64,000 nt of DNA from Nannocystis pusilla (GCF_026626665.1 NZ_JAPNKE010000002.1:6177168-6241167), one strand, 5' to 3'. Shown: positions 49,175-60,473, counted from the first letter of the stretch. Notes: generated by a model from the letters alone, not told the origin. Program-made: numbers and translations.

Positions 49175-51709
49175 TCATTGCTTCGCTCCTCCGAGGATGA
49201 CCGTCTGGGTGGCCCGCAGGCGTCTGACCGCCTCGACCAGCAGGACGCACAGCGGGCCGACCAGCGCCCACGCGAACATCGACGCGCGCGGCGGCGGTTC
49301 GAAATGGAACAGCGCGCGCACGCCGGGGATCGTCAGCGCCGCGGCGAGGACGACGAGCGTGCCGACCATGACCCACCGGAGCGCGCGGTTCGGGTTGCGC
49401 AGGCTCGCCAGCCACGAGGAGGTCTGAGCGCGATGGGTGAAGATGAGGCCGAGGTTGGCGAGGACGAGCGTCGCGAACATCATGCCCTGGGCCGCCGGGA
49501 GCGACAGGCCGAGGCGAACCTGTCCGAGGTAGAGCACCGCGAGGCAGACCGCGAAGACCGCCGCGCCTTGTGCGAGGGAGGCGAGCAGCATGCGGCGATC
49601 GAGCAGCGGCGCATCCGCCGGTCGAGGGGGTCGCCGCATCGCGTCGGGCTCCGCCGGCTCGGCCTCGAACACGACCGAGCACGACGGGTCGATGATCAGC
49701 TCGAGGAAGACGACATGCACCGGGTGAAACACCATCGGCAACCCGAACAGCAGCGGCACCAGGGCGAGGCCCGCGATCGGCACATGGACGGCGACGATGA
49801 AGCCGAGCGCCTTGCGGAGGTTGGCGAAGATCCGCCGCCCCTCGGCGACCGCCGCGACCAGATCCGTGAAGTCGTCGCGGGTCAGGACGAGCGCCGCCGC
49901 CTCGCGGGCGACGTCGGTGCCGCGCCCGCCCATCGCTACGCCGATCTGCGCCGCCTTGAGCGCCGGGGCGTCATTGACCCCGTCGCCGGTCATCGCCACC
50001 GTCTCGCCTGCCGCCTGCAGCGCGCGCACGATCCGGAGCTTCTGAGCAGGCAGCACGCGAGCGCACACCTCGACGCCGTGCAGCCGCGCGATCAGGGCCG
50101 CGTCGTCGAGCTCGTCCAGCTCGCGGCCCGTCGCAATTCGCTGGCCCGAGAGACCGACCTTCGCGGCGATCGCCTGGGCCGTGCCGGGGGCGTCGCCGGT
50201 GATCATGATGACCCGAAGGCCAGCTTCGCGACAGCGCGCGAGCGCGGCCGGGACCTCGGCGCGCGGCGGGTCGTGCAAGCCGAGCAGGCCGAGCCAGGTG
50301 AACGCGTAGTCGGCCGGCGACGTCCGCGGCTCGCCGTCGTAGTCCGCCCGCGCGACGGCGAGGACCCGCTGGCCCGTGGCCGTCATCGCCGTCACCGCGG
50401 CGTTCATGGCGGCGCGGGCGGCCTCGTCGAGGCGGCACAGCGCTGCGATCGCCTCCGGCGCGCCCTTGGCGGCCACCACCGCCCCGTCCGGCGTGCGCCA
50501 CGCCTGCGCCACCGCCAGCAGCGCCGGCGTCAACGGGTACTCGCGCTCGAGCTGCCAGCCGGGGTGCAGTCGCTCGTCGTCGCCGACACGCTCGTGGCAG
50601 AAGCGCCGGCAAGCGGCGTCCATCGGATCGATCGCCTCGCGCTGGCTGGCGAGCGCCGCGTACTCGGCCAGCGGGCGCAGCAGGCCGGGAAGCGGCTGGT
50701 CTCGCTCGGCCTGCCAGACCTGCTCGCCGGCGCGGAGCTCGATCAGCGTCATGCGATTGACGGTCAGGGTCCCGGTCTTGTCGACGCACAGCGCCGTGGC
50801 CGCGCCGAGGCTCTCGAGCGCGGGGATCCGCCGGGTCAGCACGTTGCGCTGCGACATGCGCCACGCGCCCAGCGCGAGGAAGACGGTCAAGACCAGCGGG
50901 AACTCTTCGGGCAGGAGCGACATGGCGAGGGTGATCCCGGCCAGCAGGCCCGACAGCCACTCGCCGCGCGCGAGCCCGTAGAACAGCACGACGAGCGCGC
51001 AGCACAGGCCGCCGAGCACGCCGAAGATGCGGACGAGTCGCCCGATCTCCTGCTGCACGCGCGAGGTGCCACCCGACAGGTCGGCCAGCGAGGCGCCGAT
51101 CTTGCCGATCTCGCTGCGAGCCCCGGTCGCGCGGATCCGGGCCATCCCGTGGCCCTTGACGACCAGCGAACCGGCGAACACCTGCGTGTCCGCTCCTCGC
51201 CCCTCCGGACCGGCGCGCTTGTCGACCGGCACCGATTCGCCGCTGAGGAGCGACTCGTCGATCGCCAGCGAGGTCGCCTCCAGCAGGTCGCCGTCGGCGG
51301 GCACGCGGTCGCCTTCGTGCAACAGGGCAAGATCGCCGCGCACGACCTCGGCGCCGGCGATCCGCCGGGCCACGCCGCCGCGCACCACGAGCGCGCGCGG
51401 GCTCGTCATGTCCCGCAGCGCCGCCACCGCGCGCTCCGTGCGGTGGGTCTGGACGATCGTGATGGTGAGCACCAGCGCGACGCAGCCGAGCAGGATGAGA
51501 CCCTCGTGCAGATCGCCGAGCACGAAGTAGATCGCGCTGCACGTGAGCAGCAGGAGGAACATCGGCTCGCGCAGCACGTCGCCGACGAGCGCCGGCAGGC
51601 CGCGCTGCTGTTCGCGGGCCAAGATGTTGGGCCCGTCGGCGGCGAGGCGGCGCGCGGCCTCGGCGTCGTCGAGCCCGCTCGGCGGCTCTGTGGCTTGGGG
51701 GATAGTCAT
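49175..51709 (-). CDS. Cation-transporting P-type ATPase
   Basis: This 844-residue pump has the actuator motif DESLLSGESVPVDK and the M4 motif SLLPEEFPLVL (PEEFP instead of the PEGLP of calcium pumps). The phosphorylation site is CVDKTGTLTVNRM, nucleotide binding is at VVAAKGAPEAIA, and the hinge is MTGDGVNDAPALK. About ten membrane segments are present. The sequence suits a P2-type cation pump; the ion is uncertain. Such pumps appear in hypoxia regulons (for example mycobacterial CtpF). It lies between the NtrC-like regulator (43-bp gap) and the CoA-transferase. Confidence 0.94.
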   Translation of the reverse strand: MTIPQATEPPSGLDDAEAARRLAADGPNILAREQQRGLPALVGDVLREPMFLLLLTCSAIYFVLGDLHEGLILLGCVALVLTITIVQTHRTERAVAALRDMTSPRALVVRGGVARRIAGAEVVRGDLALLHEGDRVPADGDLLEATSLAIDESLLSGESVPVDKRAGPEGRGADTQVFAGSLVVKGHGMARIRATGARSEIGKIGASLADLSGGTSRVQQEIGRLVRIFGVLGGLCCALVVLFYGLARGEWLSGLLAGITLAMSLLPEEFPLVLTVFLALGAWRMSQRNVLTRRIPALESLGAATALCVDKTGTLTVNRMTLIELRAGEQVWQAERDQPLPGLLRPLAEYAALASQREAIDPMDAACRRFCHERVGDDERLHPGWQLEREYPLTPALLAVAQAWRTPDGAVVAAKGAPEAIAALCRLDEAARAAMNAAVTAMTATGQRVLAVARADYDGEPRTSPADYAFTWLGLLGLHDPPRAEVPAALARCREAGLRVIMITGDAPGTAQAIAAKVGLSGQRIATGRELDELDDAALIARLHGVEVCARVLPAQKLRIVRALQAAGETVAMTGDGVNDAPALKAAQIGVAMGGRGTDVAREAAALVLTRDDFTDLVAAVAEGRRIFANLRKALGFIVAVHVPIAGLALVPLLFGLPMVFHPVHVVFLELIIDPSCSVVFEAEPAEPDAMRRPPRPADAPLLDRRMLLASLAQGAAVFAVCLAVLYLGQVRLGLSLPAAQGMMFATLVLANLGLIFTHRAQTSSWLASLRNPNRALRWVMVGTLVVLAAALTIPGVRALFHFEPPPRASMFAWALVGPLCVLLVEAVRRLRATQTVILGGAKQ

Positions 51710-51752
51710 GATCAACTCGCCGGAACGGACGGACACGCCGCAGTCTTGGGCC

Positions 51753-53164
51753 TCAAGAAGCCGCTGGAGCGCGCTTCGGCGCCATCGTGGCGTGCGCGCC
51801 TTGGGTCGGTCGCGCGGTGACGGCGACGGCCTGGGCCCGGTCGGCGCCGTATTCGCTCAGGCGGTACTGGATCTTGCGCGCGGAGATGCCGAGGATCTTC
51901 GCGGCCTTGCTGGTGCTGCCGCCGGTGTGCTCGAGCGTCTGCAAGATCGCGTAGCGCTCGATCTCCCGCAGTGACGCGCCCGGGATGCTCGGAGCGGCGC
52001 CGGTCTCGCCGCCGCCCGCCATCGCCTCGCGCGGCAGGTCGCGCGGCTCGAGCTCCGGTCCCCGCGACACGACGATCGCTCGCTCGATGCAGCTCTCAGC
52101 TGGCGGACGTTGCCCGGCCAGTCGAAGCCGAACAGCGCCATCAACACCCGCTCGGTGCAGCCCGTGATCCGCTTGCCGAGGCGGCGGGCGTGTTGCTTGA
52201 CGAAATGAGCGGCGAGCGCGGCGATGTCCTCCCGTCGCTCGCGCAACGGCGGCAGGCGCAGGCGGATCACGTCGAGGCGGTCGAGCAGGTCCTGGCGGAA
52301 GCGGCCCTGCTTCACCTCGGTCGCCAGGTCACGGCTGGTCGAGACGAGCAGCCGGACGTCGGCCGTGGTGCTGTGGCCGTCGCTCGCGGGGATCCGGTGG
52401 GTCTGCAGGAAGCGCAGCAGCAGGCCCTGCAGCGGGAGCGACAGCGCGTCGATGTCGGCGAGCAGGAGCGAGCCTTTGTCGGCCGCGAGCAAGCGGCTGT
52501 CGGGGCCGAACAGCTCGCGCTCGAGCGTCACCTCGTCGGTGGTGCTGCAGCACAGGCTGATGAGCAAGCCGTTGCGTCGGCTCTGCTGGTGGATCCTGCG
52601 GGCCAGGCTGCGCTTGCCGGTGCCGCGCTCGCCGGAGATGAGGACCGGCAGGTGCGCGGCGGCCACCTGCCCGGCGAGCTCGAGCACCTCACGAAGCGCC
52701 CTGCTGTGCCCGATCAGGTCGTCGTCGGGTTCGCAGCTCGGCGACTTCACCGCCGAGCGCACACCCTCGGCCTCGGCCGCGAGCGTCCGCCGCTCCACGA
52801 CTCGCTGCAGCACCGCGAGGACCTGCACGAAATCCAGCGGCTTCTGCAAATAATCGTCGGCGCCGAGCCGCATCGCCTCGACCGCGCCCTCGACCGTGCA
52901 ATAACCGGACATCACGATCACCGAGATTCGCGGCCAGCGCTCGCGCAGCCTGGCCAGCAGCTCCATGCCGCCCAGCGCCGGCATGCGCACGTCCGTCAGG
53001 ACGATGTCGGGTACGAACTGCTCGAGGCGGCCGAGCGCCTTGAAGCCGTCGCCGGCGGATTGCACGTCGTAGCCCTCGTCGCGCAGCAGATGGGTGAGGC
53101 CGGCGCGGGCGCTCGGTTCATCGTCGACGACAAGGATGCGAGTGGGGCTCGAGGGCTGGGACAC
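51753..53164 (-). CDS. NtrC-family response regulator without GAFTGA loop (one frame break)
   Basis: The start used is GTG at the complement of 53162-53164 (VSQPSSPTRILVVDDEPSAR); an upstream ATG at 53206 would overlap the promoter. The receiver has phospho-Asp in IVLTDVRMPALGG. The AAA+ domain has Walker A GERGTGKRSLARR, but the region after ELFG jumps from PDSRLLAADKG to SLLLADIDAL. The GAFTGA loop is missing and Walker B reads ADID. The frame breaks near 52097 after GNVRQL and resumes with a Fis-like helix-turn-helix (SKAAKILGISARKIQYRLSE). Like GAFTGA-lacking relatives, it may repress or compete rather than activate sigma54. Confidence 0.85.
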
Positions 53165-53190
53165 GGTGAGGCTCCATGGGTCCGAGCACA

Positions 53191-53271
53191 GCAAGGGGCA
53201 TGCCATGGCAAAAGCTCGTCGTCCCGGGGCTTCCGATAAGAGGGGCTCGAAGCGCTTGCGTCCAGACGCAA
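53191..53271 (-). promoter_or_regulatory. Sigma54 promoter with upstream activator site, for the NtrC-like gene and ATPase operon
   Basis: TGGCATG-CCCC-TTGC lies at the complement of 53191-53205. The UAS core is the palindrome TTGCGT-CTGG-ACGCAA at 53256-53271, 50 bp from the -24 element. The predicted +1 (about 53179) rules out the ATG at 53206 as start. Confidence 0.83.
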
Positions 53272-53364
53272 AAATTCACATGACGCCGGCTGCCCCGGCA
53301 CACGAGGTCACTCGCGGCGCGTCGTGGTCATCGTCGTCTCAGGACGGTCCGGTGGTCGCGCGCC

Positions 53365-53811
53365 TCATGGGAGCGCCACCGGGGCGGGGGGCGCGGTCGG
53401 TGCCGGAGCGGTGACCGTCACCTCGGTGGCGCCCTCGCAGGTGAGCTCGCAGGTCGCCCGATCGGTCGGCGACAGCCGGCGATCCTCGTGGCAGGCGTGG
53501 ATGCAGCCGCCGAGGTCGTGCAGGCGGCTCGTGAATCGCGGGTCGGCCGGCCCGCCGGGCAGCTGCTCGCCGGCGGTGACGGCGACCGCCTCGCAATTGA
53601 GCTTGCAAGTCTCCTTGTTGGTGGCGCTCGTCGGCTCGGCGAGGCAATCGGAGCAGCACGCGGCGTATCGGTCGACGATCGCGGCGAGCGCGGTCGAGCG
53701 GGCCGTCGGCTCGAGCTCGGAAGCCGCACCGCCATCGGAGTAGGCGTCGCAACCGAGGAGGACGAGCGCAGGGGCGAGCAGCACCGTCGCGAACAACTTC
53801 GTGGCGTTCAT
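53365..53811 (-). CDS. Cys-rich lipoprotein
   Basis: This 148-residue protein has lipoprotein signal MNATKLFATVLLAPALVLLG with lipobox LLGC. The mature part has ten or so Cys in pairs (RYAACCSDCLAEP, ETCKLNCEAV, GGCIHACHEDRRL, CELTCEGATEV) and a Pro/Ala/Thr tail. The pattern recalls small metal- or disulfide-rich surface domains; no family was recognised. It lies between the NtrC-like regulator and the sigma factor and is divergent from the latter. No -24/-12 match was found upstream. Confidence 0.75.
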   Translation of the reverse strand: MNATKLFATVLLAPALVLLGCDAYSDGGAASELEPTARSTALAAIVDRYAACCSDCLAEPTSATNKETCKLNCEAVAVTAGEQLPGGPADPRFTSRLHDLGGCIHACHEDRRLSPTDRATCELTCEGATEVTVTAPAPTAPPAPVALP

Positions 53812-53951
53812 GTCGGGACCATGGGCGCCTGGCGCTGCGTCCCGTCGCGCGGAAATTTCGTCGCGCGTCGTCAACGTTGCGCGGATGGGGTCGCGCATCC
53901 GGCTCATGACTCGGGGGAGTGCGTCGCCCGGCGCGGGCGTCTCGTGGCGGG

Positions 53952-54055
53952 ACGCAGAAGCTGCACCTCGACGCAAATCGAGCCGGGGTCGGCCGAGCCC
54001 AGCGCCCGGCAGGATTGGGACGTCGCGTCACCTGCGGCGATGGCACGGTCATTGC
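53952..54055 (+). promoter_or_regulatory. Sigma54 promoter with upstream activator site, for the sigma70-family factor
   Basis: TGGCACG-GTCA-TTGC lies at 54041-54055. The UAS reads ACGCAG-AAG-CTGCAC then CTCG and ACGCAA (53952-53976), with the core (53961-53976) 64 bp from the -24 element. The ATG follows the -12 C by 16 nt. Confidence 0.86.
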
Positions 54056-54070
54056 TCAGGTCGCCGGACC

Positions 54071-55338
54071 ATGCGCCACTCGACGCAGCTCGCCCACCAA
54101 ACCTCATTCGTCGCGCTTCGCCCGGCAGCTGCGGCATCCGTCACCTCTGCCGATGCGTCCGGCCGCGCGCCGCAAAGTCCGCTGTCGGCCTACTTCCGCG
54201 AGCTGGCGGGGCACACGGTCATGACCAGGGAGGAGGAGGTCGCCGCCGCGACACGGATCGCGGCCCTGCGCGCCAACCTGTGGCGAATCATCTTCGGCCA
54301 CGTGCCATTCGTCTCGGCCATCTGCGACTTCGTCGCCGCCGCGCTGAGCCACGACGGCCGACCCGAACGACGCGCTGAACTGACGCGAATCGCCCGCAGC
54401 TTCGACCAGGAGCTGCCGGACAGCGGCGCCTTCGAACCGGTGCGCGACTCGCTGTGCCGGAGCCTCGCGGACGTCGACGGCGCCGTCGTCGACCGGCTCG
54501 TCGCCGGTATCGGCGCGGTCGCGGCCGGCGCGGACGAGATGGCCGGGCTGAGCCGCTTGCCCGCCAAGGACCCGAGCTTCGTGCGCTACGCGGCCGAAGT
54601 GCGGGGCAGCCATCGCGCGCTCGTCGTCGCCAAGAACGCCTTCATCCAGGCCAATTGCGGCTGGTCATCACCATTGCGCGGCAGTACGACCGCGGCCTCC
54701 TACCGCTGCCCGACCTGATTCAGGAGGGCAACATCGGCCTCATGCGAGCCGTCGATCGCTTCGAACCTCACCGTGGTTGTCGCTTCGCGACTTACGCCGC
54801 GTGGTGGATCCGCCACGCGATGTACAGCGCGATCCACGACAAGTCGGGCGACGTCCGGCTGCCCGCGCACGTCCGGGTGACCCGGAGCAAGGTCCGCCGG
54901 GTCACCCGCGAATTCGAGGCGCAGAACGGCCGCGCGCCGACCGACGCGGAGTTGGCCGCCTCCACCGGCATCAGCGGCGAGCGGCTCGAGCGCGTGCGTT
55001 CGGCGCTGGTCGGCGCGCCGCTGAGCCTGGACCAATCGGTGGCCGAGTCCGGCGGCCTGGCGTTGCACGAGGTCCTGACGAACCGCGACGAGCTCGCCGT
55101 GCCCGACCGCATGGACGAGGCGGACGTGGCGGAGCGGGTCGAGCACGCGTTTGCGCGGCTGACGGCGGTCGAGATGGAGATCCTGCGCAAGCACCTGGGG
55201 CTCGACGACGAGGACGACGGCCAGACGCTGCAGCAGATCGGTCGCACGTACTCGCTGTCGCGCGAGCGCATTCGCCAGATCCGCAAGCACGCCCTGGTCA
55301 AGCTGCGCGCCGAGCTGCGGCGACACGGCGTGGCTTGA
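54071..55338 (+). CDS. Secondary sigma70-family factor (group 2/3 type; one frame break)
   Basis: From ATG 54071 the protein contains region 1.2 (LSAYFRELAGHTVMTREEEV) and a helical spacer. The frame breaks at about 54656 (one T missing in AATTTGCGG) within IQANLRLVITIARQYDRG of region 2. It continues LPDLIQEGNIGLMRAVDRFE, FATYAAWWIRHAMYSAI (region 2.4), region 3 (APTDAELAASTGISGERLER) and region 4 (LQQIGRTYSLSRERIRQIRK). Its promoter is sigma54-type, so it would relay the sigma54 signal to a second set of genes. A receiver-protein gene follows it. Confidence 0.88.
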
Positions 55339-55350
55339 ACAAGCGAAGAC

Positions 55351-55448
55351 GTGCAGGTCTTGCACCTCCACGCAAGGCCGGCGCGGAAGGCCGGCGGATC
55401 CGCCGAGAAGCCTTCGTTCGCGGCTCTCGGCGTGTGGCACGAATCTGC
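55351..55448 (+). promoter_or_regulatory. Sigma54-like promoter with upstream activator site, for the receiver gene at 55488
   Basis: The UAS GTGCAG-GTC-TTGCAC then CTCC and ACGCAA covers 55351-55375 and is among the best copies. The -24 element TGGCACG (55435-55441) is perfect, but the -12 (CTGC, 55445-55448) is one base too close. The gap from core to -24 is 59 bp. A lost base would restore it. Confidence 0.65.
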
Positions 55449-55487
55449 CTTCCATCGCCTGCGCGGCGAGCCGCCGCGCCCGGCCCC

Positions 55488-55892
55488 ATGACCCACGTCG
55501 TCCCCGCAGAGCAGGCGAGCTCGAGCGTCACGCTCGGGCCGCCCGTCTCGGTCCTCGTCGTCGACGACGACGCCAAGACCGCCGGCGTGCTGGCCAAGCT
55601 GCTCCATATCGACGGCTTCCGCGCGGAGGTGCTGGTCGACGTGGCCGAGGCCATCGATCGGCTGGCGCGCGGGCCGCTACCCGACTTTCTCGTCTTCGAC
55701 GTATCCCTGACCCACGACGACATCGCCGCGGTGCAACGAATCAGGGCCCGCTATCCCTCGCTGGCGATCATCCTCGTGACGGCGCATCCCCAGCAGGTCG
55801 AGGCGCTCGCCCGAGGGTCGGTGGCCGACCGCCGGATCGTCACCAAGCCGATCCACTACCCGGCCCTCGTAAGTCTGCTGCGGGCCGCCTGA
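55488..55892 (+). CDS. Single-domain response regulator
   Basis: This 134-residue receiver-only protein has acidic pocket VLVVDDDAK, phospho-Asp in FLVFDVSLTHDD, Thr in IILVTAHP and Lys in RIVTKPIHYP. It has no output domain. It lies between the sigma70-family factor and the globin-sensor kinase on the same strand, so it may be a phosphate sink or partner-switch component for that kinase. ATG 55488 is about 40 nt from the -12 element. Confidence 0.88.
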   Translation: MTHVVPAEQASSSVTLGPPVSVLVVDDDAKTAGVLAKLLHIDGFRAEVLVDVAEAIDRLARGPLPDFLVFDVSLTHDDIAAVQRIRARYPSLAIILVTAHPQQVEALARGSVADRRIVTKPIHYPALVSLLRAA

Positions 55893-55902
55893 CGGGGGAC
55901 GT

Positions 55903-55917
55903 CGCACGGGGCGTGCG
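55903..55917. repeat. 15-bp palindrome CGCACG-GGG-CGTGCG
   Basis: Six-base arms with a GGG centre lie 10 bp after the receiver stop codon. It may be a weak terminator or an operator for the kinase that follows; it does not match the UAS consensus. Confidence 0.55.
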
Positions 55918-56009
55918 GAAGCGCGCCTTGTCGATGGACAAACCGAAATGGTAGCGTCGGACCGCAGCCGGCCAGGGCGGCGATCCCGCGGTTCGCCTCG
56001 CGGAGCCCG

Positions 56010-57676
56010 TTGCGCGATTCCCTCCCCTCGAGACGCGGTTCGAAGAACTCAAGCGCTACGTCGCATTCTCGGCCGAGGATGCCTCGCGGCTGCGAGCCTT
56101 CCGTGACGTCGCGTCGCCGCATTTCGTCCGGATCGCGCAAGAGTTTTACGACCGAATCCGCCAGCACGAGGACGCCCACGCGGTGTTCACGGGCGAGGCC
56201 CAGATCGCTCGGCTGCAGCGCTCGCTCGTGCAATGGATGGAGCGCCTGTTCGGTGGCTGCTACGACGAGGCTTACTTCGAAGGTACCGCCAAGATCGGGC
56301 GCGTGCACGTCAAGGTCGGTCTGCCGCAGCGCTACATGTTCACGGCGATGGCCCTGATCCGCTCGTCGCTGATTCGCCTGGCCGATGGCAGCTCGCCGGG
56401 CGGGCCGGCGGTGGTGGACGCGATCTCGCGACTCCTCGACCTCGAGCTGGCGATCATGCTCGAGAGCTACCGCGACGACTTCGTGGCCCGCCTGCAGCAC
56501 GTGGAGCGGCTCGAACGCCAGGCGCTCGGCGCTTCGCTGGCGCGGACCGAGCATCGATACATCAACGCGGTCGAGCTGGCCCACGTGCTGATCGTCGGGC
56601 TCGACGCGCGCGGCACGATCCTCTTGTTCAACCAGGAGGCGGAGCGCGTCACCGGCTTCGCCCGCGACGAGGTCCTCGGGCGCACGCTGCCCGAGGTGCT
56701 GTCGCTCGACGAGTCCGCCCACGGCGACGACTTGCGCGCGGTCCTGGCCGAATTCGCCGCCGCCCCGCCGCACGGCGAGGCGGACGCACCGGCGCCGCCG
56801 TCCCTGCCCAACGCCCTCCGGATTATGTGCTGGACACCCAGATCCACACCCGGGCCGGGCAGATGCGCACGCTGCTGTGGAACCTGACCTATGCGCCAGC
56901 CCGGGGCGACGACGTGTGTGTGTTCGCGATCGGCCGCGATACCACCGACGAGCAGGCGATGCTCGCGCGCACCCAACAACAGGAGAAGCTCGCCGCGATC
57001 GGCACGCTCGCGGCGGGCCTCGCCCACGAGATCCGCAATCCGCTCAACGGGGCCCAGCTCACGTCACCTACCTCGCGCGCTCGCTCAAGAAGTCGGGGGC
57101 CCACCCCGAGCTGATCGAGACCGTCGCCGTCGTGGCCGACGAGATCACGCGGCTCGGCGGGCTGGTCTCCGAGTTCCTGGCGTTCGCGCGGCCGAAGCCG
57201 CTGCTCGTCAAGGCGGTGACGGCGCAGACGCTGCTCGAGCGCACCGTGCAGATGGCCTCGGCGCAGGCGGCCCAGCACGACGTGACGCTCCTGCTCGACG
57301 TCCCGCCCTCGCCGCTGACGCTCGTCGCCGACGGCGCCAAGCTCGAGCAAGTGCTGCTGAACCTGGCCCAGAACGCGATCGAGGCGATCGCCCACGACGG
57401 GCGCGCCGGTCGGGTGACCGTGCGAGCGCGGCGGCAGCCGCAAACCGTCACCATCGAGGTCGAAGACGACGGACCGGGCATCCCGCCGGGCACGCCGATC
57501 TTCGACGCGTTCTTCTCGACCAAGGCGCAGGGCACCGGCCTGGGCCTGTCCATCTCGCACCGTATCGTCACCGATCACGGCGGGTCGCTCGACGTGGACA
57601 GTCGGAGCGGCTGTACGATCTTCCGCCTGGTCCTGCCGATCGACGGACCGCCCGACACACGACCCGAGAGGTTCTG

Positions 57677-57677
<1 letters not shown>
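56010..57677 (+). CDS. Globin-coupled sensor histidine kinase (globin-PAS-HK; several frame breaks)
   Basis: Summed over frames, the protein starts near TTG 56010. A protoglobin domain comes first (FEELKRYVAFSAEDASRLRA, FYDRIRQHEDAHAVFTG, LVQWMERLFGGCYDEAYFEG); the proximal heme His is in KIGRVHVKVGLPQRYMFTAM. A PAS domain follows (LIVGLDARGTILLFNQEAER, GFARDEVLGRTLPE). The kinase core has LAAGLAHEIRNPLNGAQL, NLAQNAIEAI, EDDGPGIP and GTGLGLSISHRI. Breaks near 56025, 56814 and 57060 are each repaired by one extra C. The stop TGA overlaps the ATG of the sigma54 activator. It is probably an oxygen/redox sensor. Confidence 0.88.
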
Positions 57678-59038
<1,361 letters not shown>

Positions 59039-59140
59039 GGTCGCTCGCGCGGCCTCGACGCCCGCAGCCACGGTCGTCCCCGTCCGAAGACGCGCTCGAG
59101 CCGTGGCTCGCTCGCCGTGCCGCGCGAGGTGTCACCGGCA

Positions 59141-59240
59141 ATGCAGTTCCTGCACCTGCGCGCATGCAATTCACGCGCGCCGCCGAAGAGAGGCGCTGCA
59201 GCGACGCCTATGGCCGCCGAGCGCGTGGCACGGCGCTTGC
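59141..59240 (+). promoter_or_regulatory. Sigma54 promoter with upstream activator site, for the CBS gene at 59257
   Basis: TGGCACG-GCGC-TTGC (59226-59240) is perfect. The UAS reads ATGCAG-TTC-CTGCAC then CTGC and GCGCAT (59141-59165), with the core 60 bp from the -24 element. Confidence 0.86.
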
Positions 59241-59256
59241 TGATGCTCCAGATGCC

Positions 59257-59781
59257 ATGTCACGACCCATCGTCCGTCAGTTCATGTCCCCCAGCCCTGT
59301 GATCATCGACGGCGGCCTCACGCTCAGCGACGCTGCCACCCGCATGTTCCAGATCCACGCGCGCCACCTGCCGGTGTACACGTCGGGCCACTTGATCGGC
59401 ATCCTGAGCGACCGGGACATCGCTCAGATGGCGGGGTGGCGCGGCATCGACCCCGACAAGTGCACGGCGGAGCAAGCGTGCAGCCCGAACCCGTACGTCT
59501 GCGATCCCGAGGCGCCGCTCGAGGAGGTCGTGCAGACGATGGTCGATCACAAGTACGGCGCCGCCCTGGTGATGCGGGATGGTGCGCTGCTGGGGATCCT
59601 CACCGTCGTCGACGTGCTACAGGCATTGGTCGGGCTGCTGCGCCGCGACGAGACCCAGCGCAGCGACCCGCAGCACGAGTGGACGGTGATCGCGGTGGGT
59701 CGGAGCAGCGCGATCGTGGTCGGTGAGCGGGGCGCTGCTGACTCTGCAGAGGATGCCCGTCCATCGGCAGCCGGCACGTGA
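59257..59781 (+). CDS. Paired CBS-domain protein (Hrp1-like)
   Basis: This 174-residue protein has two CBS domains (RQFMSPSPVIIDGGLTLSDA, LPVYTSGHLIGILSDRDIAQ, ACSPNPYVCDPEAPLEEVVQ, ALVMRDGALLGILTVVDVLQ) and a 40-residue C-terminal extension. It is a paralogue of the protein at 44386. The ATG lies 17 nt after the -12 C of its sigma54 promoter, suggesting a nearly leaderless mRNA. The first domain has a His-rich FQIHARHLPVY strand. Ligand unknown, probably an adenine nucleotide. Confidence 0.88.
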   Translation: MSRPIVRQFMSPSPVIIDGGLTLSDAATRMFQIHARHLPVYTSGHLIGILSDRDIAQMAGWRGIDPDKCTAEQACSPNPYVCDPEAPLEEVVQTMVDHKYGAALVMRDGALLGILTVVDVLQALVGLLRRDETQRSDPQHEWTVIAVGRSSAIVVGERGAADSAEDARPSAAGT

Positions 59782-59948
59782 AGCTCATGCCCCACCGGTG
59801 CAGTCCGGTCCGGCCGTGCCGTCACGACGCGTTTCGTCGCACCGTCCGCGTCGTTCGATGAACGGTCCGGGTTGAGGGCCGGGACCCTTCAAAAGTCATC
59901 GGGGAGCGACGCGAGCTCGGGTCGCGCGGCCGCGACGGATGGTCGCGT

Positions 59949-60473
59949 TCAGAAGCGGATCGCCAGGCCGCCCGGCGCGAGCTGCATGCGCGCGACGGGG
60001 CGGCGCTCGTTGTGCCGGCGCAGGCGCACGCCGTAGACGGCGGTCGGGATCGCGGCGACGAGGGCGGCCGGGAACATCACCGCCGCTGCGATCCACCGGC
60101 CGTACGGCTCGCAGTCGACGAGCGGGTCGTCTGGGCAGCTGACCGGGATCGCCAGCGCGAGCGTGCCGCTCAACAGGAACGCGGCGGTGAAGCCCGCCGA
60201 CAGGCCGAGCTGGATCCGCAGCTTGCGCCGCTGCTGCGTCCACTGCCTCAAGGCCGCGTCGGCGCTGGCTTCGGGCATCGGGACGGCTGCCGGCGCCTCC
60301 GGCCCTTCCGGCTGCTGGGCCGCGTCGGCGCTGGCTTCGGGCATCGGGGCGGCAGCGGGCGCCTCCAGCCCTTCTGGTTGCTGGCTCGCGCGGGCAGAGG
60401 CCGGCTCGGCGGCCAGGGCGGCGAGCAGGGTCGCGCTCGTGAGGCGGCGGAGGAGGGTCGGAGTCGTCGGCAT
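59949..60473 (-). CDS. Signal-peptide membrane protein with duplicated Pro/Glu/Ala repeat
   Basis: This 174-residue protein begins MPTTPTLLRRLTSATLLAAL (signal peptide). Two copies of a 22-residue unit follow, QQPEGLEAPAAAPMPEASAD and QQPEGPEAPAAVPMPEASAD, each ending AA. Two membrane segments (GLSAGFTAAFLLSGTLALAI, WIAAAVMFPAALVAAIPTAV) and the tail MQLAPGGLAIRF come next. The tail resembles that of the protein at 46278. No known domain. A GTG start three codons earlier is possible. Confidence 0.75.
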   Translation of the reverse strand: MPTTPTLLRRLTSATLLAALAAEPASARASQQPEGLEAPAAAPMPEASADAAQQPEGPEAPAAVPMPEASADAALRQWTQQRRKLRIQLGLSAGFTAAFLLSGTLALAIPVSCPDDPLVDCEPYGRWIAAAVMFPAALVAAIPTAVYGVRLRRHNERRPVARMQLAPGGLAIRF

